A stretch of DNA of 64,000 nucleotides from Alternaria dauci (lineage: Eukaryota > Ascomycota > Dothideomycetes > Pleosporales > Pleosporaceae), in assembly GCF_042100115.1 (NCBI RefSeq), contig NC_091281.1, positions 930,001 through 994,000 on the forward strand, given 5' to 3'. Made by a program: the position numbers and the translations under genes. Positions 24,801 to 36,007 of the stretch are shown one piece after another (position 1 is the stretch's first letter; every line of letters starts with the position of its first letter). The notes under the pieces were generated by a model. It was given only the letters and a program-made list of their open reading frames with translations, made no database searches and was not told where the DNA came from.

Positions 24801-26824
24801 CTGGAAGTCTTTTCCAGGGCGATGAGGAGCGATCACGTTTGGTACCTCGGAGCAGAGCGTGCCACTCGTTGACTGGAACGATTTCCACAAACGATCTGAG
24901 TACCACGCCCTCAGCCGTGGAAGCATTAACTCCAAAAGAAGTAAGATGCAATCTTCGCCAATCAACACAATGCAACCCAACGCCGCTCATCAGCTCGTGA
25001 CACCCACCGAAACCAAAAAGCCAAATAACAGTAACTTAGCAGATGTCGTGGAAGCGATAGTTCTGGTTCTGGCCAACAAACCCCGTGAAACCTTCCTCCA
25101 ACCTCTCGTCTTGTGTCTCACACACTACTCTTCCATCCGAACATCCGCACGACGACTCCGTGCCTGTCGATCCCAAAACGCAGATGATGCCCAGTCTTGC
25201 TATTCATTCAGACTGTTGCCTAATCACCCGTGTAAGGATGCCCTTGCCCGTTCCAACCCGTATTATAACCGGGAACGCGACAAGGTTGTCTATCCAAGGA
25301 GCTCCCGTGCCCAGGGATGAATGCGACGCCTCTTTAATTTTGGAGGACACTGCGCCAAGGAACGGGTGGGATGGCATGAATCTTTGCACAACGGCAAGGG
25401 AGGGAGGCTGATAACGTTGAGCCACATACGAGGCCGCAATTAAGGGGCCCTCTCATCATTGCACTGCGTATGACATCGAACATGTGTCGCACCGAGAGAG
25501 TGTAGATTTACTGCAATAACCATGGGCGCATGCGATGCGCGCGAGCTGTAGCCATCCTAAAGCTCCGGGCCTTACCACCCATGGCGCAGTCGTAAATAGC
25601 ACTTTTTTGTGCACTTATCCCAAATCCAACCGTTCCTTCACACAACGTGAGCATTGTCCCATTCCCACACCGGGCACGGTATGATATCAAGATAGCAAGC
25701 CGCTGTCGTTGCACTCGTCCAATCTCAAGGGTCAGGCCAGGCTCCAGACAGCACGAACTCACATGCGTGCCTTGGATTGGACGAGTGAATCCTTCCCGCT
25801 CCGTGTGCTGCACAACCGCCACATTCAGCCCGCGCCAAAGAAGCAAACAATATGCCTTGCCTGTTTGATCGAACCTGCAGCAGGCTTCCATGCACAGGGT
25901 TTCTTCCATGGTAAGGCTGAGGACAAGTCGAAACAGCCCAATGAGGTCATGGAAATGGATGCGCAAGCGCCGGTTGGCTCAACAAACGTGGTGGTGATTC
26001 AGCGCTGGACTGTGACTCACAGTGCGACGGCGGCTCGAAGGGGCTGAAAACGTGGCAAAGAGGGTGTGTGAACATGTGAAATTGGTTGGAGACGCAAAAG
26101 CACACGTCCGAGACTGATCTGAGGTGTGATAGGGTTGATTGTGTCTCAGATGCCATGTGCGGCTTGTCCATGCAGGGGCCGTGGCGTTGGGAGATCGCCA
26201 CCGTTGGAAACTTTGATAGTGTAGGAGAAAAAGCAACGCATGTGGATGTGGTAGGCAGATGGGAATAGTGAATCACATGAATTTTCGTCGCACGGAGCAG
26301 GAAGAGTGAGCAGATGATCCCGGTAATGTGTAATAAATTGATAGATAGCAATAGAGTGGTAAGTGGGTATAACTAGTTTTGACCGTGAGGTACCGATCTT
26401 TCTCATGGACATGTCGGCAGAAATCTCCCAAATCTAGTAGACTAACCCAGAAGACAAAGTGTAGTGGCATCCCAGTACCCCCCAAAAATGGCAACCTGAA
26501 CACCATGCATAACCGTTGCAAACAGCAAAGTAACAATAGTTGGCTAGAAAAACAATACAAAGTAAGAAGGGGGGATATCATAGTAGAAAGCAGACTTTTT
26601 CCTGTGACCCGCCCGATGCGTGCGAAAAACCCAGAGTGGTGTGTTGTACATTGTAAACGTGCAAAGCGAACAAGGTGCAGCAAGATTAACAATTACGAAA
26701 TGCAAGAAAGGGTATCTCGCGGTAACATCAAAGAATGCGCAAAGCAATGACGGGAATGGAAAAAGGGTATACCGAGACAGAGAACGCCAGCGCCAAAGTG
26801 TCGAGGTATGAAAGGTAGGAGATC
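21895..26824. other. Gene-poor stretch of 4.9 kb
   Basis: No frame on either strand gives a recognisable protein, and no extended spliced model could be built. At 22024-22450 several short open pieces are flanked by plausible GT and AG signals (for example around 22173-22252 and 22329-22421), but they do not join into a consistent frame. The stretch from 23300 to 26800 has mixed GC content and no obvious repeat. It may hold long UTRs or regulatory DNA for the gene at 26825-28063, or a non-coding RNA; none is supported. Confidence 0.5.
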
Positions 26825-28063
26825 CTAGGCAGATGGGTATCGAAGGATGTCCTCGCAGTTGGCATCGAAGCGCATAGACCAGAGACGCATGCCCGTCATG
26901 AGCTTCTCGGTCTTCTCAAGTTCTCGGTCGCGACCGAAGATGGATTCGACAAACTCCTTGCCGCTGTTCTTGCCCATGGAAACGGGCTTCTCTTTGCCGC
27001 TCTCCTTCTTGGCGGCCTTCCACATGTAGTCTTCGCACACCTTGAGGAGCTTGGCGAAGCGGACCCACAGACGTTCGCCGCTCTCGAGGAAGTCTTCGAC
27101 CATTTCGTGGTTCTCCTTCTTGCGGATCTTGGGCATGGTCTCGTCGGCTCTCTTGACTTTGCCGGCGAGTTGGATGAGCAGGAGCCAGAGCTCACCTGCC
27201 ATTTCGGCGAGGGGGGTTGCAGGGCCGTAGTGGAAGACGGTCCAGTCGTAGATCCACTTGCCGAGGGAGTTTGCGTCGAAGACGGAACCTAGAAGCATAA
27301 TGGGTTCCTCGGTGGGGTCCCAGTTCTTGTACGAGTAGCCGGCGGGGATACCAGCGCGGCGGGCATCTTCTTCGGTGGCCTTTGGGGCGGACTTGGTTGG
27401 CGGAGGCGCAGGCTTCTTGGGGGAGGCGGCAGGCTGTCGTGTAGTGGCGGCAGAGGCGCGTCGTGGACGGCTTGGCTTAGGCTCTGGTTCATAAATTGGG
27501 ACCTGATCATAGTAATAGCGATCAGCATCCCTCCCGTACATGTCGTGGCGCGCATACTGCTCGTATGGCGGCGGCGGATAGTCGTGAATGTCGTAATCGC
27601 ATTCGTAGCCGTAGCCGCGGTCGTCGTAGACGACTTTGGTGTAGACGTGACGTGCCGGCTGCGACGGACGACGCTTCCTCTCGCGATTGCTGCGCTTGAG
27701 AGGCGGGGCGTCTGTGTCGCGGCGATGCCGACTTGTTGGAATATTGTAACCGAAATAACTTACATATTCAGGGGTGCCTCTCGGCGTCGCGTATGTGCGC
27801 GGGTCTGCAGCGCCATACTGAGGCATGGCCCCTCCGCGAGGTGTGGGGGCGTAGGAGCTCTGGTACTGTGGCGGCACGGCGTGCGATGCCCGTCGCGAGT
27901 GGGCCTGAACCTTGGGGCTGGCCCGCGGGGTAGCCATCTGGGGCGCGTGTCGCGGTGAGTAGTAGCTGGCGCCGGGACCGGGCGACATTGGCGGCGTGGT
28001 GCGGAAATGGTCGTAGGGCATGTAGCCCGGAGGAGGAGGAGTCGGATACTGTGGTGCGTACAT
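26825..28063 (-). CDS. Conserved-looking protein of unknown function with low-complexity N-terminus
   Basis: This single-exon gene encodes 412 residues; I do not recognise a named domain. Residues 1 to about 245 are low-complexity and disordered-looking, rich in Pro, Tyr, Arg and Ser (YPTPPPPGYMPYDHF, KRSNRERKRRPS, YDIHDYPPPPYEQYARHD). From about 250 to the end there is a compact, probably helical domain (IPAGYSYKNWDPTEEPIMLL, SLGKWIYDWTVFHYG, LWLLLIQLAGKVKRADE, RLWVRFAKLLKVCEDYMW). There is no signal peptide or membrane segment, and the basic RKRRPS region could be a nuclear signal (inference). A GTAAGT inside the frame is not used in any in-frame splice I can find. Start at 28063 opens the Pro/Tyr-rich region. 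The long gene-free flanks on both sides are unusual for this window. Confidence 0.8.
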   Translation of the reverse strand: MYAPQYPTPPPPGYMPYDHFRTTPPMSPGPGASYYSPRHAPQMATPRASPKVQAHSRRASHAVPPQYQSSYAPTPRGGAMPQYGAADPRTYATPRGTPEYVSYFGYNIPTSRHRRDTDAPPLKRSNRERKRRPSQPARHVYTKVVYDDRGYGYECDYDIHDYPPPPYEQYARHDMYGRDADRYYYDQVPIYEPEPKPSRPRRASAATTRQPAASPKKPAPPPTKSAPKATEEDARRAGIPAGYSYKNWDPTEEPIMLLGSVFDANSLGKWIYDWTVFHYGPATPLAEMAGELWLLLIQLAGKVKRADETMPKIRKKENHEMVEDFLESGERLWVRFAKLLKVCEDYMWKAAKKESGKEKPVSMGKNSGKEFVESIFGRDRELEKTEKLMTGMRLWSMRFDANCEDILRYPSA

Positions 28064-28083
28064 GTTGGAGGATGTCGCAGTCT

Positions 28084-28099
28084 ATGTGTGTGTGTGTGT
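28084..28099. repeat. (TG)n microsatellite
   Basis: A run of TG dinucleotides lies just upstream of the start codon of the minus-strand gene ending at 28063, probably within its 5' leader. Confidence 0.85.
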
Positions 28100-28720
28100 A
28101 TGGTAATAGTGGTAGTGGGTTGGATTCGTATGCGGATCGATGGGGAGGGAGAGCCCAGGCCGGTGCCTGCTTCACCTTGGAATGTGCAAACGGAACGAGG
28201 GCGTTCGCGGTTGTTGGAAGCGGGCGGAGGTGAAGGTGGAGGTGAATGTGGAAGCAGCGACGGAGGAGAGAGAAAGGGAAATCCGGGTCTGTCTACTGCA
28301 CATTGGGTTTTGGGGTCGGCTGGGTGGTAGAGGGTGCCAGAAGGATCCAGAGTATGGGATCCTCAATCGATGCAGACGTTGACGTCTGAGAATTGCTTGG
28401 TAATGGGTCGTGTGTGGTGACGATGCTCGAGTGCGCAAAAGAGGAAGCGACGGCGGGCTGCGCCTGCTTTTGAGACGGAGCCCTCTTTGGTCGCTGTAGC
28501 CGTGCGCGGACCACAGGTGCCCATGCGCGCTAGCAACGCCCCCTGTCGCGCCATGCAGCGACTAGAAGCAGCCCAAGGGTCCCCCGGCTGGCAGCGCTCC
28601 CTCATCTACGGGTCAGATTGACCATGCTGGTGCCGTGCCTCCTGCCCATATTGCCCACGAGTATTCTGGGAAGCTAGCCCCGAACCCTACCCTACTGTAC
28701 ACCTGTCCATCCATCCGCCT

Positions 28721-28748
28721 CTGACTGACTGACTGACTGACTGACTGA
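28721..28748. repeat. (CTGA)7 microsatellite
   Basis: Seven perfect CTGA units occur in non-coding DNA about 660 bp upstream of the gene that starts at 28063 on the minus strand. Confidence 0.92.
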
Positions 28749-31700
28749 CGGAATGACTCTTCACCACACTGCCGCCGACTTCGACCACCCAGAGAAGGCC
28801 TTACCGACGCATACCATCCAGTCCCTCTGCTTGATGCCTGACGGCCGGGCATTGCGCGCCCAGGCCTGTTTTGTATTTGTTCTGTTTTGGGTGTGTAATA
28901 TTGGAAACACATGTTGCCCGCTATATGCCCGTAATCCTCGACACACCATCGTAAAATGCCCCCCTTTGAGCGTGGCTAGCGTAAGCAACCACTGCGCTCT
29001 CTTGCTCCCTTGATTTGCTGTGCCACATGCTGTGCAGCATCGCCTTGCATCCAGCTGTCGCCGTTTTCAGCGTGTTTCGTTTGCTGCTCAACTCTCTTCA
29101 AACGGCCCTCCTTGCACCCAACAAAGCTCCACTCCACCCTTTCACCCTCCCCATCCGTCGTTGGGCAGGACTCGCGGCTCGCTACAGCGCGGATGCAACA
29201 ACACGGCCCATTCTGCCCGTGCTCGCTCCCACACGCTCATCGTGCGCACCTAATCCTGCCGTGACCGACCCAGCTACCGAGCGAACAATATAGTCTTTGT
29301 TGATCTCCAAACACCGCCCTCAACGTTTCTTTGAGACTTGCGACCATTTGCACACCTACCCCATTCGTAGGGAAAATTACCTTTTGCCTAGTCCAAACGC
29401 TACAATGGCTCGAAGCTCTTTCCATCCCCAAACAGCGGCAGGTCCACCATTCAACGTCGTCCCGCGTCGCTTGGGACTGATTATCACTGCTAGGGGAGGG
29501 CCCTGGCCCTGTCGTCCGCTCAGAGCCGCACTCTATCGCTCGGATCCCTTCTCGAACTTGCCTCTGATCACTGTACGAAGCTAATTTCCCGCCCGTGAAA
29601 ATTTTTTCGACTGTCTCACAGCGTATCCAGGTCGCTGGCCTGGCGGCGCCTCGTTGTTTACCGCTACTTTGAATGTCTGCACTCGTCTTCCAAGGCATAT
29701 GGTACTGTCGATAAACGGCCCACTTACGGCTGCATATCGCTGCGCCGGCGCCGTTTTGATTCGATCAAAGCTATCGACTACAAAGTAACTGGTCGCGGTT
29801 ACATGGTTGCCTCTCCCCGCTCGCATCTACTACGGCTCGATAAAGCAAGTTCGCAGCGCAACTACCTCGCACGCTGAATCTGACTGGCTCCGGCGGAACG
29901 CCTGTATCCGTGCTGTGCATGAATACCTGCGCCCTGGTCGCATGCCGTCTGGTATCTCCCGTCAACACGCTCCTTGCAATCTCTCGGCACACACTTCTCA
30001 TTTGTATTTTGACCCCGATACGCGGCCCTTATTGGATTACCTCGGGCCTTGTCGCTGTGGCTCATCGGGTTTGCCTTCCTACCGAGCCTCGCACAATGGT
30101 TCCGTCAAAACAGTCAAAATTCCAGGTACCCACTTTGCTATCAGACAACTCACCTTGCGTAATCCTTCGCACCCACCAACATCATGCGTTGCTATGACTC
30201 CCCATAACCTGCAGAACTGTTCACTCCGCGCCTGCATGCTACTTATCGTCATGGACGGCTATCAGAATGAGGCTTCTCTACCAAGTGGACCTTTTTGCAG
30301 TGCTAGGCGCCCGTGATTCTACACTCTTGCCTTCAAGACGACCACTAGGACGATACCAACGCGCAGCGGGATGGAAGCAACTGCGATACCCATGGATGCT
30401 AACCACAATCGCTATGACGCATCGCACAGGTTTGCGCAGCCCTATGGGTGCAGGCTCGAGACTGCAGCGCTGCGGATTCGTCAGACAATCACGTTAGTCT
30501 GCCACGACTGCAGGCTGCGCAGCTGTCGTCGACCTGCGAGCGGTCTAGCTGCATGACGCACCTCCTAAAATAATCCATCCAGCCCCAACGATTTGCTCTG
30601 GTATTGCAAATTCAATACATGCTAATTGTAAGTATTGCGCAGACTCGACCATGTGTGGCGGTGCACGCGCTTGGCATGGGCGCTCCGAGTCACATGCGTG
30701 GTAATCATGTGCGTTGCAGGGATCTCACAAGCGAAACGTCGCCGTCCCCTGTGGCGCAATATCGCCTCAACAGTCAACATCACGGACGTCGGACGGATGA
30801 TTACAAGCAACGCGCAACACGCCTCGTCACTGATCACTATTAGGGTCCGCAGTCGTTCGCCATGGGGCTCATGTCCGATGCCAGACACTACCGTCTCCAT
30901 CCGCTTCGTCTTACTTTTCGTCCCCATCGATCGGCCAGGTCACCGCCGCCGGCCTTACCGCTGCTCCGATTTGACCGCTTCAGTCAAAGCAGTTGCGGAG
31001 CGAACAATTGAAACACTTAGCGACTCTCGCCACCCGGATAGTGACTCTTCCACCGAAACAGCTTCAACTCCTCCTGGCACAGCTTTAGCTACGCTGTCCT
31101 GTGAATGCTGTTGAAAAAATTCGCCACATATTTACATTTCCACAGATCACGCGCTTCCGCAGCCGTCCGCTCATCGAAAAAGCACCACTCCAGCGGTGAG
31201 TCATGCTATAGGCAAGAAGCCTGTAGGCTTAGCGAGCTATATGGAGGCCAGGCTTCTCCCAGCAACTCCATGCATTGACGAGCAGTTTAGACAGGTGGAT
31301 CTCCTCTCTTCCTGCGTCATAGCTTCCGCCCACCGCCATGTTTACTTTCCAGCAAGGTTCAAGCATGGATGGTGCATGAGGCTCTTCCAGGTACCAGTCC
31401 CAAATTGATATCGTCTGTTGAATGCGTGCGTCGTTCAGGCAACGAGTACGGGTTCCGATCAGCGTGTTGAGTTATTGGTATGTTTCGTCGGTGAGAAGGT
31501 CCTTCCTTTCCGCCTTCCGTCTGCTGGTATCGTGAGGCGGTGTTCCACCCGCATGCGTTCCTCCTGCCAATCATCATGGACTCTGCCTTGACTGTGGAGG
31601 AGGATTTGTCTACTCTCCAATGACTACGCAGAATCGCAATACGCCACCGGGACTCATGATCTCCACCACCGTCTTGCCGACCTCTAGGACGCGTATAACG

Positions 31701-32943
31701 GTCTTGTTTCCTTTTGCGGCAGCCGGGCGGGACGAAAAGGACAGTGCTTCAGCTGTACTGTATCTGCTGCCTAGAGGCTATCTCAACCACGAGCACTGTG
31801 GATGACGAGGCTTGCGACGATCGCGATACTTCGGATGGGCTAACTGAAACGTTTCGTCACGCCTACCATACGACAGGACGATCTACACGGACATTATGTA
31901 TGCTGCATGCATGCAGAGCCGTCCAAAGAGCCGCGGGAGGGTGTTGAGTTGCTACGAAAAGCATCCATGGACTACCCTTAGTGTTTGGTACCTGAAGATG
32001 CACAGGTCCTTACTGCGCCGATGACCGTTCCGAGGGGCACTCGGTACCGGAAGAGAGGGGGAAGGTGCTATCCGATGCATGTGTAAGGAATAGTACTTTA
32101 AGCTCTGTACTCGCCGACATACGGGCCTTTCTGGGCGGACTAGACCTGTCGCGTGAGGTGATTGAGTTACGCTTATGTACTGCATCGCAAGACTAGGCTC
32201 CATGTCCGATCATTGGTGGTATACAAAATCTTCCTCTTTGCTTGTTGCTTCACTTTCACGGCCAAACACTCTTCGTCTCAAGCCCTGCTTTCTCCCTGCC
32301 GTGCGGCTATGACGATCACAGTCGGTGAAGATCAAATTTTTCGCTTCATACCATGGGACGTCTGCATTCTTTCCAAAATCGGTCCGTGTCTGTGACACTA
32401 CCATCTGATGTTTTCTAGCATAGAACAGGTCTCTCGGATGCAAAGTGGATGTTGGTTACGCCTCACGTTTTAACGGCAGCCAGACGTTGTGCAGGTCCTT
32501 CCTTCGCCCAAGTTCGTCATACAGCAGTAATAGTGCAATTGTCTTGGTAGGACCGCTATCGTACACGATACAGTTCAAAGTGTAAGCTTTCGTCACTCTC
32601 CGAGTTCTTGGTCGACTACCACACCGTCCCTGTTCTGAGCGGAAGAATCGGCTTCTGGTTGCACTGTCCATGTGAGACTCTCTGGAAGGATGAGCTGCTT
32701 CGTCACTGTTGTTCTGTGAAGTGGAGCCTGTTCTGTTAGCATTCACGTTGCCAAATTCAGCTTGACATTCAACCAAATTGGAAGACTCTCACGTGAGGGC
32801 GGGGTGATCACAGGCTCCCTTCAAGGCTTGGCTCAGAGTTTACAGGTTGTTAATCTGCCAGATACCTGCGTGATACGCACTATGAGTCCTCGTACGCTCT
32901 CCTTCCCCTCTTTCTCGCACTTCTCAGCGCGTGAGCAGCCGCA

Positions 32944-33950
32944 ATGTCGTATCGCTCCCAAAGTGACGCTTACCAACATCACGGACTTGAAGCCTTTTGT
33001 TATCCACAATATTTGACTTGTTCAAGCAGCGACCACTTCAAGACGTCAGCAAAGAACTCCAGTATCTGTATCTGCTTCCGGACAGTCACAGTATCGACTT
33101 CAATGGACAGACCATTGCTCGCTGTGAGCTCCTCTCGGATATTGACAAGAAAGCGCCCCAATATGCCAGCTTATCATACACTTGGGGCAACCCTGAGAAT
33201 CGTCGCCCGATCATGGTTAGCAACAAGACTTTCCATGCTACTGAGAATCTTGCTATAGCCCTGGAGCACCTCCGAGAAGAGGACAAGACTATGGTATTCT
33301 GGATAGACGCTGTTTGCATTGACCAAAACAACTCGAATAAGAAGAGCACCTGCATGCAAGCCTAGCGAATGGGTGACATTTTCGCATCTGCCGTGTTAGT
33401 TCTTGCCTGGCTTGGATTAGAAGCGGACAGGAGTGGCTTGGCTCTGCAAGAGTTGGAGAAATACTCCGAAGACTTCGGAGAATTACTTACTTATCTGACG
33501 CACTCTCGTTGCGAGATAACTGCAGCTCCATCATTTGAGTCAATCAAAGCTCTATTTGTGCGCTCATGGTCCAAACGTGTATGGGTTAGGCAAGAGGTAG
33601 CACTGGACGAATACGTTGCATTTGTCTGCGCTCAGCGGGACATTTGCCGAGAAGATTAATCACTTCATGCGCGGCTTTTGAATTACCTCGGTTATGAAGG
33701 CAGGCGCTGAGTCTTCTGCAAGCTTCATGCGACCCATGCACGTCGAGGCTCTGTCTTTGCGCGAGTTTTTGGAAACCCAGAATGCCAGCTTTTACCTCGC
33801 GCTGGATAGCGAACTGGAATCCTCTGGTCCAAGAGACTTTGTCTACAGTTCATTTGAGTGGATGAATGATGTTGGAGAGTATAGATTTTGCGTGGATTAC
33901 ACCAAGTCAGTTGAAGAGGTTTAGACTGAATTCGCAGGGGCTTTTATACG
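32944..33950 (+). pseudogene. Degenerate HET-domain (heterokaryon incompatibility) gene
   Basis: HET-domain proteins trigger cell death when genetically different hyphae fuse. The core is clear in one frame: ASLSYTWGNPENRRPIMV, ENLAIALEHLREEDKTMVFW, IDAVCIDQNN, then MGDIFASAVLVLAWLG and SKRVWVRQEVALDEY. A TAG stop at 33363-33365 interrupts the block where the family has Gln before RMGDI, a second stop (TAA) ends the frame at 33659, and the homology resumes in another frame at 33694 (GPRDFVYSSFEW, VDYTKSVEEV) before a further TAG. At the start, an ATG at 32944 is in yet another frame. Two or more stops and frame changes make this a pseudogene, not a spliced gene. The first stop is what a CAG-to-TAG transition would give. 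Confidence 0.8.
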
Positions 33951-34857
33951 CGCTAGACAAGTTGGCTGGTTTGATATTGCTTGGCTCAAGTGTTCCTATG
34001 GGAATATGTTGTGAGTAGTGATGTGTTGGGACAAACCCTTGCCATTATTTGAACGAGGTAAGTTTAGTTGATAGGTGTTCGGCTCGGGATTCTCTTTCAA
34101 GCAGTATCTATGTATTCTTTGTTCTCAGACCATGAACTTGCACAATAATTCAGTAATTGTACACTGCATCTCCACTTGGATATTCGAATATGCCCGAATT
34201 TGGACCAATACCTACTCGGCATAATCAAGGAGCATAACAGCGTAAAAGCACATGTCTGTTCCGATAAGTATTCTTCTTCCTGCATGTGCCCAAGGCCATA
34301 CGTATTGCTGCAAAGCGTTTCTCCGTACATTTCGTTCCTCGACTGCCTTGCGTTGCTGATCTGCAGTCCACTACTTTTCGGTGCGTCCTCGTTCGACGAC
34401 TTGATCCTCTGCGCGCGTATTATCACCTGCCACTTGGTTCTCCTCGACGAGGTCATTGGTATTGATCTCCCTGCTCTGGACTTTCGTGCTCGTCACAAAC
34501 AAGTGTGTGGGTTCTTGTTGTGTGACCGCGCATCCATGTCGCCGGCAGAAGCGACTCTTCTATTGGGATATGACTGGGACGATGGTTCCAATACCACAGA
34601 TGATACAGGGGGCTCCAAAATATCGCCGTTAGATCGACTACGTGCCTTTTGTCAGGAGCTGCTCCTGTTCTCTGCGCGAGTGTCTTTAAGCCCAGCCACC
34701 ATGTTAGTGCTCGTCGGGAGGAGGTCTCGGTAGTAGCGGCGCTATCACGTATTTGTGCGTGGCCCCGTTTCTTGCCAGTACGGGTCTCAGTTATCATACA
34801 CGCTCCAAGGAATCGGCGCGTAGAAGGTCTGTCGGTATGACGGAAACCATGGGAAGC
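33951..34857. other. Non-coding stretch between HET relic and SUZ gene
   Basis: Overlapping frames exist on both strands at 34176-34797, but neither product has recognisable motifs or a typical amino-acid mix. The left part is AT-rich and may be further decayed HET-gene sequence. Nothing firm is seen. Confidence 0.45.
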
Positions 34858-35731
34858 TCATGTTGACGGACCTGACTGAGCACTATAGCCTCCTCTTGGT
34901 GCAAAGCCGCGCCCGCCGCCTCTTGCGGGTCCTTGAGGCTGACGAACGGGTTTCTCTTGTGTGTTTGGTGTGGATGGACGACTGATTCCAGATTCCTTCT
35001 TCTGTATAAACACGGAGCCGGGCTTCGGGGAGTATGTAGGGTCGAAGAGCTGGCGTGCAGGAGCTGCTGTTCGTGCTGGAGATTGCTCGTTGCTCGACCT
35101 AGGTTGGCTGTCTCTTCCACCGCGTCCGCGACCCTTGCCTCGTGTAGCCTTGTTGGGAGAGTTGCTGCGCGAGTCCTCTGCGGCGGAAGCAGCTTGCGAG
35201 CCAAAGATGCGCTCCCGTGCTTCTGCGTACTTGCGCTCCTTTTCTGCCCGCTCCTTCTGCGCACGTGCTTTGCGTTCTTCAAAGTCTGCTGCTGCCTTTT
35301 TCCGGCGCTCTTCTTCGCTATCGTCGTCATCGAGGCTCATGCCAGCCATGTTGCGGGAGAGGACTTGAGGGGTGGGCTTGCGCGCAAGCATCGTGACTTT
35401 TGGCTTGAAGGTTGCCGCTACAGGAGCAGGGCGGACTTCAGGGTACCACTGCGGCTCAGGGTTCTCGCTGTTGAAGCTAGTTAGACGTCGTGTCTGCGGT
35501 TCGAGATTGGCAAACCTACGCGGCCTGCCAGAGCTGCTTGTTGAGTTCGGCATGCTGAGCTTTGAGCTGGGCTTTTGTGAGTTTGGGCTTTGGCTGCTCT
35601 TGTGCAGGCTTGTCGTCTTCTTTCTAGAGGGTGTAAGCGACTGCTTCCAGGGGACAGAGGGGCACATGTACATCAGCGAGCGATTCCCAGTCGTCGTCCC
35701 AGGCGTCAGCGAGTGTGTTTTTGGGCGGCAT
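34858..35731 (-). CDS. SUZ-domain protein (SZRD1-like)
   Basis: SUZ domains are short basic RNA-binding segments found in mRNA-associated proteins. Three exons on the minus strand (35731-35672, 35623-35520, 35467-34858) give 257 residues; the introns are 48 and 52 nt. The N-terminus MPPKNTLADAWDDDWESLAD with a DAWDDDWE motif joins KEDDKPAQEQ and an AQLKAQHAELNKQLWQAA helix. The central part has LARKPTPQVLSRN, then a highly charged helix (EEERRKKAAADFEERKARAQ) ending in the SUZ signature ARERIFG. Low-complexity RGKGRGRGG and a C-terminal RGFAPRGGY follow, resembling the SUZ-C element. The protein is probably cytoplasmic and linked to mRNA metabolism (inference). It is transcribed divergently from the small gene at 36008. 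Confidence 0.85.
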
Positions 35732-36007
35732 AATGCAGAGCTACGTGGTGTGTGGGTCGACTGTAGAGAGAGAGGGGGGTCTTGGTGTCTTGGTTCAGAG
35801 GGTCGAGTCGCGTTGAAGGGCTTGTGTCGCACAGGTATGATGTCGCCAATATTTCCAAGGGTCCCCACCTTGACCCCTGCGGCGGGCCGCGGTTAGCTCC
35901 ACGCCTATGTCATTCACTGCTGCCTCGTACCGCGGGCAGCAACCCGCGTCGCAAACGCACCGACTGCCACCACCACGCCCCAAATCCGCCCGTAAAAGCT
36001 CCCAAAC
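35732..36007. promoter_or_regulatory. Compact divergent promoter
   Basis: Only 276 bp separate the start codons of the SUZ-domain gene (minus) and the small unknown gene (plus), so both promoters overlap or adjoin here. No specific factor site is claimed. Confidence 0.55.

Larger units (their letters stand above)
28064..32943. other. Gene-poor stretch of 4.9 kb, with possible coding relics
   Basis: No convincing complete gene is present. (TG)n and (CTGA)7 microsatellites lie near the left end. From about 29280 to 31110 short segments look protein-coding but are broken: for example a piece at 30389-30480 beginning MDANHNRYDASHRF, and a piece around 30900-31080 containing LKHLATLATRIVTLPP that is interrupted by TGA and TAG. 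These could be remains of a gene, exons of one I cannot assemble, or chance. The rest shows nothing I can name. Confidence 0.45.

Noticed and set aside
27716..27767. Internal 52-nt intron in the gene at 26825-28063 suggested by a GTAAGT
   Set aside because: Removing it shifts the frame away from the conserved-looking C-terminal domain, while the unspliced frame is open throughout.
34176..34797. Overlapping frames of 185 (plus) and 114 (minus) residues
   Set aside because: Neither has recognisable motifs, typical codon composition or splice partners.
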